A stretch of DNA of 64,000 nt, from NCBI RefSeq assembly GCF_000975115.1, contig NZ_BBRE01000001.1:558001-622000 (forward strand), read 5' to 3'. Below the pieces are notes generated by a model. That model was not told the DNA's origin. It searched no databases and saw only the letters and a program-made list of their open reading frames with translations. Of the stretch, positions 52,921 to 62,919 are shown piece by piece. The DNA comes from Demequina oxidasica. Its GTDB lineage: Bacteria > Actinomycetota > Actinomycetes > Actinomycetales > Demequinaceae. The position numbers were made by a program, and so were the translations under genes. Positions within the stretch are counted from its first letter, which is position 1, and each line of letters starts with the position of its first letter.

Positions 52921-54699
52921 CTAGACGTCGCCCCACTCGATGCCGGCGCCGGGAATAGCCTCCAGCAGCTTCTGGGTGTACTCGGTCTGAGCGTTGCTGA
53001 AGATTTCATCAGCGGTGCCGGACTCGACGATCTTTCCCTGCTCCATGACTGCGATCTCGTCCGCCACCACACGCACTACTGCGAGATCGTGTGTGATGAA
53101 CAGGTAGGTGAGGTCGAGGTCGGACTGCAAGTCAGCGAGAAGTTGCAGGATTTGCGCCTGAACGAGCACGTCGAGGGCGGAAACCGCCTCATCGAGCACC
53201 ACAATCTCCGGCTTGAGCGCCAAAGCGCGAGCAATTGCCACACGCTGACGCTGACCGCCGGACAGCTCATTGGGGTAGCGCTTAGCCACTGCCGTAGGAA
53301 GCGAAACCTGATCGAGAAGCTCCTTGATGCGGGCGTCTCGCGAGGCGTTGTCCCCCACCTTATGCACCTTGAGCGGCTCACCGATGATCGCTCCGATGGA
53401 GCGCTGCGGGTCAAGCGAGCCGTACGGATCCTGGAACACCGGCTGCATCTTGCGACGAACCTTGAAGAGCTCGCTGCGCGAGGCGCCCGCCAGGTTGGTG
53501 CCATCGAGGAAGATGTCACCACTTGTCGGCTTCTCGAGTCCCAGCACCATCTTGGCGGCCGTCGTCTTGCCCGAGCCCGACTCCCCCACCAGGGCGAGCG
53601 TGCTGCCCTTGGGAATCTTGAATGAAATGTTGTCCACTGCGCGCAGCGGCTCAGACTTGAAGTTGCCCTTGCGGATCGAGTAGATCTTGGTGAGATCCTT
53701 AACCTCGACCACTGGCGTGGCCGCCTGGTTAGCCTTGGCGCGCTCGTGCTTGGCCGCGAGATCCGCGACATCGATGCCGGCCTCCTCCCCGCCCACGTGA
53801 TCAACGTGGGTGCCGGAAATGCGCTGCGACGCGAGCGACGGCGCCGACGCAATAAGGCGCTTGGTGTACGGGTGCTGGGGATCCTGCAGGATCTTTAGGC
53901 TGGGGCCAGCCTCGACGATCTTGCCCTGGTACATCACAATGAGCTTGGTGGCGCGCTCAGCTGCCAGACCCAGGTCGTGAGTGATCAACAGCAACGCCGT
54001 GTTGCGCTCACGTGTGAGGGCCTCGAGGTGGTCGAGGATCACACGCTGCACGGTCACATCGAGTGCGGAAGTCGGCTCATCCGCGATCAGCAATTTAGGG
54101 TTGGCTGCGAGGCCGATGCCGATCAGCACGCGCTGACGCATTCCGCCCGAGAACTGGTGCGGGTATTGAGCCATACGGCGCTCTGCATCCGCGAGCCCAG
54201 CCTCCTTGAGCACCTCAATGGCGCGGGCGTTCACATCCTTTTTATTCGTGGCGAGACCGTTGGCCTTCACCGCTTCGCGAACCTGGAAGCCAACCGACCA
54301 GACAGGGTTGAGGTTGGACATCGGGTCCTGAGGCACGAATCCGATATCACGTCCGCGCACCTTGTAGAGCTCGGACTTCTTGGCGTGCGCGAGGTCCTTA
54401 CCCTCGAACTTCACGCTACCGCCGGTGATCTTGCCGTTCTCCGGAAGCAGGTTAATGATGCCGTGCGCCGTCGTTGACTTGCCGGAACCCGACTCGCCCA
54501 CAATAGCGACGGTCTCGCCGGGGAAGATGTCGAAAGACACGCCCTTGAGCGCCTCGACAACGCCGCCCTGCGTCGTGAACCCGATCGCGAGGTCGCGGAT
54601 TTCTACCAACGGCTTGTTCGGGTCGACATTGTGGCTGTCGTGCACGAGGACATCCGTATCTTGATTCAGGTCTACCGCGGTCACTGGTGAGTCGCTCAT
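52921..54699 (-). CDS. Peptide ABC transporter, fused double ATP-binding protein (DppDF-like)
   Basis: 592 residues with two complete nucleotide-binding domains in tandem. Walker A motifs GESGSGKSTTAHGI (N half) and GESGSGKTTAAKMVLGL (C half); signature motifs FSGGMRQRV and LSGGQRQRV; Walker B LLIADEPTSALD and IVVLDEAVSALD. The second half's Walker B reads DEAVSALD where DEPTSALD is usual, as often in DppF/OppF. A single fused gene replaces separate dppD and dppF. It overlaps the permease stop by 4 nt (ATGA), the last gene of the permease-ATPase operon. Confidence 0.95.
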   Translation of the reverse strand: MSDSPVTAVDLNQDTDVLVHDSHNVDPNKPLVEIRDLAIGFTTQGGVVEALKGVSFDIFPGETVAIVGESGSGKSTTAHGIINLLPENGKITGGSVKFEGKDLAHAKKSELYKVRGRDIGFVPQDPMSNLNPVWSVGFQVREAVKANGLATNKKDVNARAIEVLKEAGLADAERRMAQYPHQFSGGMRQRVLIGIGLAANPKLLIADEPTSALDVTVQRVILDHLEALTRERNTALLLITHDLGLAAERATKLIVMYQGKIVEAGPSLKILQDPQHPYTKRLIASAPSLASQRISGTHVDHVGGEEAGIDVADLAAKHERAKANQAATPVVEVKDLTKIYSIRKGNFKSEPLRAVDNISFKIPKGSTLALVGESGSGKTTAAKMVLGLEKPTSGDIFLDGTNLAGASRSELFKVRRKMQPVFQDPYGSLDPQRSIGAIIGEPLKVHKVGDNASRDARIKELLDQVSLPTAVAKRYPNELSGGQRQRVAIARALALKPEIVVLDEAVSALDVLVQAQILQLLADLQSDLDLTYLFITHDLAVVRVVADEIAVMEQGKIVESGTADEIFSNAQTEYTQKLLEAIPGAGIEWGDV

Positions 54700-55637
54700 C
54701 GACGTGCCCTCGCCTTCGGGTCAAGCGCATCTCTAATGAGCTCACCAAGCACGATGAACGCGAGCACGGTGAGAGTCAGCGCAAGGGATGGCCACACGAG
54801 TGACATGGGAGCGGTGCGGATCGACGTCTGCGCCTTGGAGATGTCGTTACCCCAGGACATGACGGTATCGCCGAGCCCAACGCCGAGGAAGCTCAGAGTC
54901 GCCTCCGCAACAATGGCTGCGCCCAGCGCAATAGTCAGTGTCACAATCACTGGCGTAAGCGAGTTAGGTAGCGCGTGACGCATCAGCGTGGACATCCGCC
55001 CCCGACCCACGGCCTCTGAAGCCATGATGTAGTCGCTGTTCTTCACCTGAAGAATCTCGGCCCGCAAAATGCGAGCCAGAGAGGCCCATGCGAAACCACC
55101 GATCGCAAGCGCGATGGTCCAGACGCTACGCAGGTCCGACAGGACCGACATGACGACGACTGCCGCGAGGAAGTAAGGGATGGAGAAGAAGATGTCGCCA
55201 ATGCGTGAGAGGAACGAGTCGATCTTGCCCCCAAAGAAGCCAGCGATCGCACCCATCGGAATACCGATCACGGCGGTAATGGCGACGACAAGCACACCAA
55301 CGGCGAGCGACGTGCGCGCGCCCCACACCACACGGGCATAGATGTCACATCCTTGACGGGTGAACCCCATCGGGTGACCAGCAACCGCGCCACCATTGCT
55401 GTTCGACAGTGAACAGTCCGAGTTAGGCGGGACATCAGTGAACAGGGTGGGCCACAAAGCCATGACGGTGACGAGTAACACCATCGCGACCGCCGCGTAG
55501 AACAGCGGGCGCCGGCGGAGGTCACGCCACGCGTCGAGCCACAGATTGCTCTTGCGCTCCTTGAGCTTGAGCGCGTCTACCTCGACATTCGCGTCCTCAA
55601 TGGGCGCGACGTAATGCTCAGATGAACGGTTAGACAT
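54696..55637 (-). CDS. Peptide ABC transporter permease, DppC/OppC type
   Basis: 313 residues. A charged cytoplasmic N-terminus and first helix (LFYAAVAMVLLVTVMALWPT) precede an extracytoplasmic loop with Cys residues, and then a five-helix BPD_transp_1 domain. The EAA loop contacting the ATPase is EAVGRGRMSTLMRHALPNSL. DppC-specific features such as the N-terminal OppC_N extension are present. It overlaps both neighbours: dppB-like stop by 8 nt and ATPase start by 4 nt. Confidence 0.93.
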   Translation of the reverse strand: MSNRSSEHYVAPIEDANVEVDALKLKERKSNLWLDAWRDLRRRPLFYAAVAMVLLVTVMALWPTLFTDVPPNSDCSLSNSNGGAVAGHPMGFTRQGCDIYARVVWGARTSLAVGVLVVAITAVIGIPMGAIAGFFGGKIDSFLSRIGDIFFSIPYFLAAVVVMSVLSDLRSVWTIALAIGGFAWASLARILRAEILQVKNSDYIMASEAVGRGRMSTLMRHALPNSLTPVIVTLTIALGAAIVAEATLSFLGVGLGDTVMSWGNDISKAQTSIRTAPMSLVWPSLALTLTVLAFIVLGELIRDALDPKARARR

Positions 55638-56556
55638 AGCGAATCCTTGGGTCGAGGACGGCGTACAGAAGATCGACGAGGATGTTGACGATCACATAGA
55701 TCACAGTCAGGATCGTGACGAACGTGACCACGGTGGGCACTTCGCTCTGCGTGATGGCCTGGTAGAGCACCTGACCGATTCCGGGGATGTTAAAGATTCC
55801 CTCCGTCACGGTAGTACCGGCGATCAGCGCGCCAAAACTAGCGGCGGTGTTAGTGATCACGGGAATGAGTGAGTTGCGGGCAATATGCACCGGAACTATG
55901 CGCTTGTGCGTCAGACCTTTCGCATAAGCGGTGCGGACGTAGTCAGCCTGTCGTGACTCAATCACCGAGCCGCGCATCAACCTCATCCCGGTGACATACA
56001 CGGTTAGGGCGATCACCGCAGCGGGGAGGAACATCGCCCCCCAGGTGGTGTCGGCACCAACCGTTACCGGCGCCAGCCCCCACTTAATACCGACAAAGTA
56101 TTGCGCCACGAACATCGCGACGAACACTGGGACCGAACTGAGTACCAACGCGACAACCAGGCTGATGTTGTCAAAGAACTTGCCCTTACGAAGACCTGAG
56201 ATGAGACCGATCACGACGGACAAGATGAACTCGAGCACCACGGCCATGAGGACGAGCTTGAGGGTGACGGGGAACGCCCGTGCCAACACATCACTCACTT
56301 GCTGGCCAGAGAACGTGACACCCAAGTTGCCGGTGAAAAAGTCCTTCATGTACAGGAGGTACTGCATGATGAACGGCTGGTCCAGGTTGAACTGCGCACG
56401 CAAAGCGTCGGCTACCGCCGGGTTCGGTGTCTTGTCACCGAACAGTCCAGCAATGGGGTCGCCAGGCATAGCAAAGACCATGAAGTAGATCAGGAAAGTC
56501 GTGCCAAAAAATACAGGGATCGCTTGAAGCACGCGACGAAGGATGTACGTCAGCAA
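55630..56556 (-). CDS. Peptide ABC transporter permease, DppB/OppB type
   Basis: 308 residues and six helices starting LTYILRRVLQAIPVFFGTTF, the standard DppB N-terminus. The EAA loop is YVRTAYAKGLTHKRIVPVHI, and FNIPGIGQVLYQAI is the typical TM5-loop signature. Start TTG 56556 after GAGGCGCGCAC is chosen; upstream codons of the frame do not look coding. First of three overlapping genes downstream of the binding-protein gene and the hairpin at 56712. Confidence 0.92.
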   Translation of the reverse strand: MLTYILRRVLQAIPVFFGTTFLIYFMVFAMPGDPIAGLFGDKTPNPAVADALRAQFNLDQPFIMQYLLYMKDFFTGNLGVTFSGQQVSDVLARAFPVTLKLVLMAVVLEFILSVVIGLISGLRKGKFFDNISLVVALVLSSVPVFVAMFVAQYFVGIKWGLAPVTVGADTTWGAMFLPAAVIALTVYVTGMRLMRGSVIESRQADYVRTAYAKGLTHKRIVPVHIARNSLIPVITNTAASFGALIAGTTVTEGIFNIPGIGQVLYQAITQSEVPTVVTFVTILTVIYVIVNILVDLLYAVLDPRIRYV

Positions 56557-56711
56557 GTGCGCGCCTCGTTTCTTCGTTGAATGTTGAGAACAGTGTGAAA
56601 AGTCTAAACCGACATTACCGCGCGTCACACCGCTAGGTCGCGGCAGGGCAGTTACGTCGTGACTACGTGTAGGGCGCTTAGCGCTCACACAAGTTGTAGC
56701 AAGCGGGCGTC

Positions 56712-56752
56712 AGAACGGCCCGCCTCACCACGATGGGGAGGCGGGCCGTTCT
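56712..56752 (-). terminator. Hairpin between binding-protein and permease genes
   Basis: A perfect 15-bp inverted repeat (AGAACGGCCCGCCTC and its complement) with an 11-nt loop, 6 bp after the binding-protein stop. Because the permease genes follow on the same strand, it probably acts as a partial terminator or mRNA stabiliser that gives more binding protein than permease. Confidence 0.8.
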
Positions 56753-56757
56753 CATGA

Positions 56758-58401
56758 CTAGCCCTTGGTGATCTCGTAGTACAGCGGGACGGAGTTCCAT
56801 CCGAACTGCACGTTGTTCACGCCTTCGGCGTAGCCGCCGTTGACGTTGGAGTACCAAAGCGGGACCGCAGGAAGGTCCTTGAGGAGGATCTCCTGTGCGT
56901 CCTGGTAGAAGCCGTTCGCAGTAGCCGCGTCCGCAGCAGTGTTTCCCTGCTGGAGAAGGGCGTCGAAGTCGGCGTTCGAGTAGTCACCATCGTTGGAACC
57001 AGCGTTGGTGGCGTATAGCGGGCCGAGGAAGTTGAACAGACCCGGGTAGTCCGCCTGCCAACCGGTACGGAACGCAGTATCAATAGTGCGGTCCGTCACG
57101 TCGGTACGGAATTCACCGAAGGTCGGGTAGGGGTTACCCGATGCCTCGATGCCGAGGGTGTTCTTGATTGAGTTGTTCACAGCGTCAACCCAGGCGTCGT
57201 GCCCGCCGTCAGCGTTGTAAGCGATCTGGAAAGTACCTTCCCAGGGGCTCATCGCATCGGCCTCGGCCCAAAGCTTCACAGCTTCGTCGGGGTTGTATGC
57301 GAGAACCTCTGCACCCTCTAGGGTGTCGGACCAACCGTCGATCACGGGAGACGTGAAGTCGCTCGCGGGGGTACGGGTGCCGTTGAAGATCACGTCGGTG
57401 ATCTCGTCGCGGTTGATGGCCATCGACAGCGCCTGACGACGCAGCATGCCCTCTTCGCCCTCAAAGTGCTCGAGGGACTGCGGGATCGTGAAGGACTGGA
57501 AGATGGCGGCGGGCTGGTTCACAGCGCGCTCACCGAGGTCAGCCTCGTACGTCTGCAGTGAAGAGTCCGGGATGCCGTCGATGACGTCAACCTGGCCAGC
57601 AAGGAGGTCTGCGTAAGCAGCGTCCTGCGTCGCGTAGAAGACGATGGTCAGACCATCGTTTGCGGGCTTGCGCTCACCGGTGTAGTCCGGGTTCGTCACG
57701 AGCTCAATCTGGACGTCGTGCTGCCAAGCGTCAGGGCCGGCAAGCATGTACGGGCCGTTACCGACAGGGTTGGCGCCGAACGCTTCCATGTCCTCAAACG
57801 CAGATGCGGGAAGCGGGTAGAAGGCCGAGTAGCCCAGACGCAACGGGAAGTCAGAGGCTTCCTTGTTGAGCTTGACGTCGAAGGTCAGGTCGTCGACCAC
57901 CGTGAGTCCGGTGAGTTCGCTGTCCTCGTCATAGCTAAAGCCTTCGATGTCCTCGAAGAAGTAGCTGGAGTTCTGTGCGTTGCTCGCGAGCGCGCCGTAG
58001 TTCCAAGCGTCCACAAAGGAGCTTGCGACAACGGGCTCACCGTTGGTGAACGTCTGGTCGGGCTTGATCTTGATCTCGTAAGAGGTCGGGTCCACCTGGG
58101 TGATGGACTCAGCGAGGTCGTTGTGGGCGGCGCCAGTGCCGTCGTAGTAAACGAGTCCCGCGAACATCGCGTCGAGGATCTTGCCGCCGCCGGTCTCGTT
58201 GGTGGCCGTGGGGATCAGCGGGTTCTCGGGCTCGGAACCGTTGGTGCGGATGACTCCGCCGCTGGCCATCGCGTCGCCTGACGTGGCGGTGGACGAGGTG
58301 GGCGTGCTGTCGGTGTCGTCAGATGACGAGCAACCTGCAAGCACGAGGCTTGCCACTGCGGTAGCAGCGAGTCCTGCGAGGACTGCCTTACGTACCTTCA
58401 T
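56758..58401 (-). CDS. Peptide ABC transporter substrate-binding lipoprotein (DppA/OppA-like)
   Basis: 547 residues. Lipoprotein signal VLAGLAATAVASLVLAGC with lipobox LAGC, a Ser/Thr/Asp linker, then an SBP_bac_5 fold. The opening GGVIRTNGSEPENPLIPTAT and EIKIKPDQTFTNGEPVVASS, and later DVKLNKEASDFPLRLGYSAF, match the family. It captures oligopeptides or similar outside the membrane and passes them to the permease pair at 54696-56556. A clear CRP/GlxR-type site lies 167 bp upstream. Confidence 0.94.
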   Translation of the reverse strand: MKVRKAVLAGLAATAVASLVLAGCSSSDDTDSTPTSSTATSGDAMASGGVIRTNGSEPENPLIPTATNETGGGKILDAMFAGLVYYDGTGAAHNDLAESITQVDPTSYEIKIKPDQTFTNGEPVVASSFVDAWNYGALASNAQNSSYFFEDIEGFSYDEDSELTGLTVVDDLTFDVKLNKEASDFPLRLGYSAFYPLPASAFEDMEAFGANPVGNGPYMLAGPDAWQHDVQIELVTNPDYTGERKPANDGLTIVFYATQDAAYADLLAGQVDVIDGIPDSSLQTYEADLGERAVNQPAAIFQSFTIPQSLEHFEGEEGMLRRQALSMAINRDEITDVIFNGTRTPASDFTSPVIDGWSDTLEGAEVLAYNPDEAVKLWAEADAMSPWEGTFQIAYNADGGHDAWVDAVNNSIKNTLGIEASGNPYPTFGEFRTDVTDRTIDTAFRTGWQADYPGLFNFLGPLYATNAGSNDGDYSNADFDALLQQGNTAADAATANGFYQDAQEILLKDLPAVPLWYSNVNGGYAEGVNNVQFGWNSVPLYYEITKG

Positions 58402-58567
58402 ATTTCCTCCTGTTAGCCCAGATGCGGGCCGTCACTGGTAAGTCGATTCGGGGTGAATAACCGACCGGAATTCTCACGGAGAGTTTCTCCGCTGTGTGAT
58501 AAGCCTAGGAAACGGAAGGTAACAAACGCATTTCGAAGAACCCTTTGTACCGGTTTCGTGACTCAAA

Positions 58568-58583
58568 TGTGATGAATGTCACA
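58568..58583. promoter_or_regulatory. CRP/GlxR-type operator
   Basis: TGTGATGAATGTCACA has both perfect TGTGA/TCACA half-sites with 6-bp spacing, flanked further by CAAA/TTTG. It lies in the 276-bp gap between the divergent substrate-binding-protein and rmuC genes, nearer to rmuC. Matches the CRP-family consensus used by actinobacterial GlxR. Confidence 0.75.
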
Positions 58584-58677
58584 TCCATTTGGCCGCTTTG
58601 TCCGGCTATTTTGTGGATTTTGCACCCCTGAGAGTGCCAATGCGACACGTGTCAGACCCTCATGCCACAGTGAGCCC

Positions 58678-60129
58678 ATGGTCGAAGTCATCGTTGGTTC
58701 ACTTGCCCTGATAGTCGGCATCGTCGTCGGATTCCTGATTGCGTCCTTGCGGGCAGCTCAGGGTGGGTCCGACGACTCAAGTTTGCGGACTGCGGCTGCC
58801 GTTGAGCGCGCGCGAGCAGACGCCCTCGAGGCGCGGGTGCGCGAGGTCGCAGATGCTTCCGTGGTGCGGGAACGGGAAATCCGGGCCGACCACGAAAGAT
58901 ACGTCGCACGAGTGACCGCTGACCAGGCGGCGCTGAAGGAGCAATTCAAGTCACTTGCCTCCGATGTGCTCAAGTCAAACAACGAGCAGTTTCTCGAGGT
59001 CGCGGGCGAGCGCATCAAGCGAGCTCAGCAAGTCAGCGATGCCGAGCTCGCCAAGCGCGAGGAGTCCGTCAAGCAACTCGTCGAGCCGATGGCCAAGGCG
59101 CTCGACGATGTGCGCCGCCAGACCACCGAGGCAGACAAGGCCCGAGCGGAGGGCCAAAGCACGCTCAGCGAGCAGGTACGCCAGATGGTCGCTGCGTCAG
59201 AAAAACTCGACAAGAAGACTTCGGACTTCATCAATACGCTGCGGCGCTCTGACGTGCGAGGCAACTGGGGCGAGGTTCAGTTGCGGCGCGTGGTCGAGTT
59301 GGCCGGAATGGTCCAGCATGTGGACTTCGAGGAGCAAGAAAACGTCCGCGACTCCGAGGGCAAGAACCTCCGCCCCGACATGACCGTGAAGCTCGCCGGC
59401 GGGCGCACCATCGTGGTGGACTCCAAGGTTGCGCTGTCCGCCCTTCTCGAGGCATTTGAGACTGAGGACGAGCTAGTGCGCGCCGACCGCCTCGTGGCGC
59501 ACGCGCGCCACGTCAAGAAGCACGTCGACGACCTCTCAGCCAAGAAATACTGGGACCAGTTCGACTCCGCGCCCGAATTTGTGGTGATGTTCCTGCCGTC
59601 AGAGGCCTTTTACCAATCCGCCGTCGAGCAGGACCCGGCACTACAGGAGTACGCCTTCGGCAAGAATGTGGTGATCGCCACTCCGACCACGCTCGTCGCA
59701 ATGCTGCGCACAGTGGCGCACGCCTGGCGCGAGGACACCCTTGCCCAGAACGCACAGCAAGTGCTCGCTACCGGCAAGGAACTGTACGAGCGTCTATCCG
59801 TGATGGGTGGGCACCTGTCCAAGGTCGGCAAAGCCCTCGACAGCGCCAGCAGGTCCTACAACGCGACCGTCGCCTCCATGGAGTCGCGAGTGCTAGTGAG
59901 TGCACGCAAGTTCGGCGAGATGCAGGCAATCTCCGCCGAGATCGCCCCCAGCATCCCCTCCGAGGAGTACATCCGGCCGCTGTCAGCACCGGAGTTCACG
60001 GAGCAAGCGACTGTCCGGCCCCCGGAGCACGCAGGTGCCGTGGACATCCCCAGTTCCGCAGTGCAGGAGAAGTCTGCACCGTTAAGACTGGGCCGCGCCG
60101 AGCCAGTCCTACCAAACGACTTCGCCTAG
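58678..60129 (+). CDS. rmuC: DNA recombination protein RmuC
   Basis: 483 residues. One N-terminal membrane helix (SLALIVGIVVGFLIASLR) is followed by a long coiled coil (about 30-170). The RmuC nuclease-like core contains LRRSDVRGNWGEVQLRRVVE, LRPDMTVKLAGGRTIVVDSK and FVVMFLPSEAFYQSAVEQDP. RmuC limits inversions at repeats; its core belongs to the PD-(D/E)xK-like restriction fold. The start is ATG 58678; an upstream frame to 58576 runs over the CRP-type site. Confidence 0.93.
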   Translation: MVEVIVGSLALIVGIVVGFLIASLRAAQGGSDDSSLRTAAAVERARADALEARVREVADASVVREREIRADHERYVARVTADQAALKEQFKSLASDVLKSNNEQFLEVAGERIKRAQQVSDAELAKREESVKQLVEPMAKALDDVRRQTTEADKARAEGQSTLSEQVRQMVAASEKLDKKTSDFINTLRRSDVRGNWGEVQLRRVVELAGMVQHVDFEEQENVRDSEGKNLRPDMTVKLAGGRTIVVDSKVALSALLEAFETEDELVRADRLVAHARHVKKHVDDLSAKKYWDQFDSAPEFVVMFLPSEAFYQSAVEQDPALQEYAFGKNVVIATPTTLVAMLRTVAHAWREDTLAQNAQQVLATGKELYERLSVMGGHLSKVGKALDSASRSYNATVASMESRVLVSARKFGEMQAISAEIAPSIPSEEYIRPLSAPEFTEQATVRPPEHAGAVDIPSSAVQEKSAPLRLGRAEPVLPNDFA

Positions 60130-60268
60130 ACCTCCCGCGAGCTCCAAACCCCGCACACGGCTCGCCGCGACTCGCGACCAGGCACCACACGCCTCGCCCT
60201 GTCCACTCCTCTTGTGGAACCGGGACGTAGGCACCTCGACGACGTCGCTGGACGGGGACCTCAGTTTC

Positions 60269-60294
60269 CTTGTTCCAGGAATTCCTAGAACAAG
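60269..60294. promoter_or_regulatory. 26-bp palindrome centred on GAATTC
   Basis: CTTGTTCCAGGAATTCCTAG followed by AACAAG is a palindrome with one mismatched pair and no loop, in the 237-bp gap between convergent rmuC and ispH. The lack of a loop favours a protein-binding site over an RNA hairpin; a terminator role is possible. No target gene starts here. Confidence 0.4.
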
Positions 60295-60366
60295 AAGACG
60301 CCATCGCCCGCTCAGCCACGGACCGCTAGAAAAATTGCAGTGCGCAATACGTACGTTGGGGGACCG

Positions 60367-61350
60367 CTAGGCGCGCATCGCGTTTTCTGCCTGCTTCTCC
60401 TTGAGATCCGCACGAATCTCGCGAGGCAGCGAGAACATCAGGTCCTCGGTCGCGGTGCGAACCTCTTCAACCGTGTCGAAGCCGCGGCCAGCAAGCAGGT
60501 CCAGCACGTCGCGCACCAGAATCTCCGGCACCGAAGCACCAGACGTCACACCAACCGTAGAAACACCCTCGAACCACGCCTCGTCGATCTCGGTCGCGCG
60601 ATCCACGCGATACGAGGTGCGCGCTCCGTACTCCAGCGCCACCTCAACGAGCCGCACCGAGTTGGAGGAGTTTGCGGAGCCGACCACGATCACCAGATCG
60701 CACTCGGGCGCGAGCTTCTTCACGGCGACCTGACGGTTCTGGGTCGCGTAGCAAATGTCATCGCTGGGCGGATCCTGGAGTTTGGGGAATCGAGCGCGAA
60801 GCCGTTTCACGGTGTCCATGGTCTCGTCCACCGACAGCGTGGTCTGCGAGAGCCACACGACGTTGTCGGGATCCGGGACCTCGACCGTGTCCGCCTCCTC
60901 GGGCGAGTTCACGATGATGGTGTGCTCGGGAGCCTCACCCGCGGTGCCCTCAACCTCCTCGTGGCCCTCGTGGCCAATAAGCAGAATGGTCTGGTCCTCG
61001 CGAGCAAAGCGCACCGCTTCTTTGTGCACCTTGGTGACAAGTGGGCAGGTGGCGTCGATGGATAGCAGGTTTCGATCATCGGCTGCCTGACGCACCGCTG
61101 GCGAGACTCCGTGAGCCGAGAACACGACGCGCGCGCCCTCCGGCACCTCATCAGTCTCGTTCACAAAAATCGCTCCGCGTTCGGAAAGCGTCTCCACGAC
61201 ATACTTGTTGTGAACGATCTCCTTGCGCACATATATGGGTGATCCGTGCAGCTCGAGAGCCTTCTCGACCGCGATCACCGCCCGGTCTACGCCGGCACAG
61301 TATCCGCGCGGCGCGGCTAGTAGGACTCGCTTTTCAGTGGTGTCGGGCAT
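60367..61350 (-). CDS. ispH: 4-hydroxy-3-methylbut-2-enyl diphosphate reductase
   Basis: 327-residue [4Fe-4S] enzyme for the last step of the MEP isoprenoid pathway, forming IPP and DMAPP. The three cluster cysteines are in [24 protein letters not shown] and [11 protein letters not shown]. The catalytic region [16 protein letters not shown] and [14 protein letters not shown] are present. ATG 61350 follows GGATGGAGAAC. Divergent from xseA (31 bp between starts), the usual actinobacterial arrangement. Confidence 0.97.
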   Translation of the reverse strand: MPDTTEKRVLLAAPRGYCAGVDRAVIAVEKALELHGSPIYVRKEIVHNKYVVETLSERGAIFVNETDEVPEGARVVFSAHGVSPAVRQAADDRNLLSIDATCPLVTKVHKEAVRFAREDQTILLIGHEGHEEVEGTAGEAPEHTIIVNSPEEADTVEVPDPDNVVWLSQTTLSVDETMDTVKRLRARFPKLQDPPSDDICYATQNRQVAVKKLAPECDLVIVVGSANSSNSVRLVEVALEYGARTSYRVDRATEIDEAWFEGVSTVGVTSGASVPEILVRDVLDLLAGRGFDTVEEVRTATEDLMFSLPREIRADLKEKQAENAMRA

Positions 61351-61381
61351 GTTCTCCATCCTACGTGGCACGCTAGGGGGC

Positions 61382-62839
61382 GTGACCGAAGCTTCCATGG
61401 CCCACGTGGGCCCGTCCAAACAAGGCAACGCATCCACCCGCGGGTCCGTTCCCGGCACGGAGTCGAGCGCGGGATTGACGTCGCCAAAGGAAGTCCCCGG
61501 CGCCCCGCAAGGAAGTGTCATCCTGCCGACCGTTGCCGCGGACACCACCCCCGAGAGTCCTTGGCCGGTGCGCCATCTCTCCCCCAAGATCGGCGCCTAC
61601 ATCTCGAAGATGTCCCCGGTGTGGATCGAGGGCCAGGTGCTCAACGTCAAGCGTTGGAAGCACATGGTGTTCCTCACCCTGCGCGACACCCAGGAGAACA
61701 TGTCACTCAAGGCCACCCTCCCCGCCAAGGAGGTCGACGCGCTAGGAATCGACCTCACCGACGGCGCCCGCGTCGTCATCCACGCCAAGCCCGACTGGTG
61801 GACCAAGAACGGCGACCTTCAGATGGCCGGCAAGCAGATCCGCACCGTGGGCCTTGGTGACCTGCTGGCCCGCATTGAAATGCTCAAAGAAGCCCTGGCC
61901 ACCGAGGGGCTATTCGCCGAGGACCGTAAGGTCCCGCTCCCCTACGTCCCCACGCTCGTGGGCCTGGTGTGCGCCAACCAGGGCGATGCGGAGCACGACG
62001 TCATCGAGAACGCGCAGCGCCGGTGGCCGTCGGTCCAGTTTGAGATTCGTCGGGTCACTGTTCAGGGCGCACGATGCGTCCCCGAGACCACCGCAGCCAT
62101 CGCCGAGCTCGATTCTCACCCCAACGTCGACGTCATTGTGGTCGCACGCGGCGGCGGCTCGCTCGAGGACCTCCTGCCGTTCAGCGACGAGAATATGATC
62201 CGCGCGGCTGCCGCTTGCCGCACCCCCCTGGTCAGCGCCATCGGGCACGAGAAGGACTCGCCGCTGCTGGACCTGGTGGCCGACTATCGCGCCTCGACCC
62301 CCACGGACGCCGGAAAACGCATCGTCCCCGACGCCGCCGAGGAGGCACGCGCCATCGCCCGAGCACGGTTGCTCATGCGCGCCGCGATCGAGACTCAGTT
62401 GGACCGCGAGGCGCGCGGCCTCGAGTCGTTCCTCACGCGCCCGGTCCTACGCAACCCGCACGCGCTCATCACCCCTCACTTGGAGCAGCTCGGGCGCGCT
62501 CGACACGCGGCGGGCGCCTCGCTCGTCAACATCTTGAGCCGAGCAGATGCCCAGACCCGCGAGCTCGCCGCCAGCATGCGCGCATTGAGCCCGCAGTCCA
62601 CGCTGGATCGCGGATACGCGGTGGTGCGCGACGCAAACGGAGATGTGGTCCGCGACGCCGCCGAGGTTGCGGAGGGGCAGCACGTCAGCGTCAGGGTCGC
62701 CCGCGGCGAGTTCGCCGCCGTCACAGCAGCCGATGCATCGGCCGGCAAGAAGCCCACCTCACCGCAAAAGCCCACGGCAAAAAAGGCAACGACCAAGAAG
62801 TCAGCCGCAACGAAGCCTGCTACTAGAAAGAAGCAATAA
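61382..62839 (+). CDS. xseA: Exodeoxyribonuclease VII large subunit
   Basis: 485 residues. N-terminal OB domain ([20 protein letters not shown]), catalytic domain with [20 protein letters not shown] and [20 protein letters not shown], coiled coil, and a Lys/Thr/Ala-rich tail ([18 protein letters not shown]) that is longer than usual. With XseB it degrades single-stranded DNA to oligonucleotides. GTG 61382 after a G-rich site is chosen; ATG 61397 is an alternative. The normal partner xseB lies 600 bp downstream, separated by an opposite-strand gene. Confidence 0.95.
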   Translation: MTEASMAHVGPSKQGNASTRGSVPGTESSAGLTSPKEVPGAPQGSVILPTVAADTTPESPWPVRHLSPKIGAYISKMSPVWIEGQVLNVKRWKHMVFLTLRDTQENMSLKATLPAKEVDALGIDLTDGARVVIHAKPDWWTKNGDLQMAGKQIRTVGLGDLLARIEMLKEALATEGLFAEDRKVPLPYVPTLVGLVCANQGDAEHDVIENAQRRWPSVQFEIRRVTVQGARCVPETTAAIAELDSHPNVDVIVVARGGGSLEDLLPFSDENMIRAAAACRTPLVSAIGHEKDSPLLDLVADYRASTPTDAGKRIVPDAAEEARAIARARLLMRAAIETQLDREARGLESFLTRPVLRNPHALITPHLEQLGRARHAAGASLVNILSRADAQTRELAASMRALSPQSTLDRGYAVVRDANGDVVRDAAEVAEGQHVSVRVARGEFAAVTAADASAGKKPTSPQKPTAKKATTKKSAATKPATRKKQ

Positions 62840-62919
62840 CACGCCTACTACCAGGTAAGACGCACGCGTCACGCCGTTGTGACACGTACGCCAGCTTGGA
62901 GGCCGGCGACGCGCTATCC

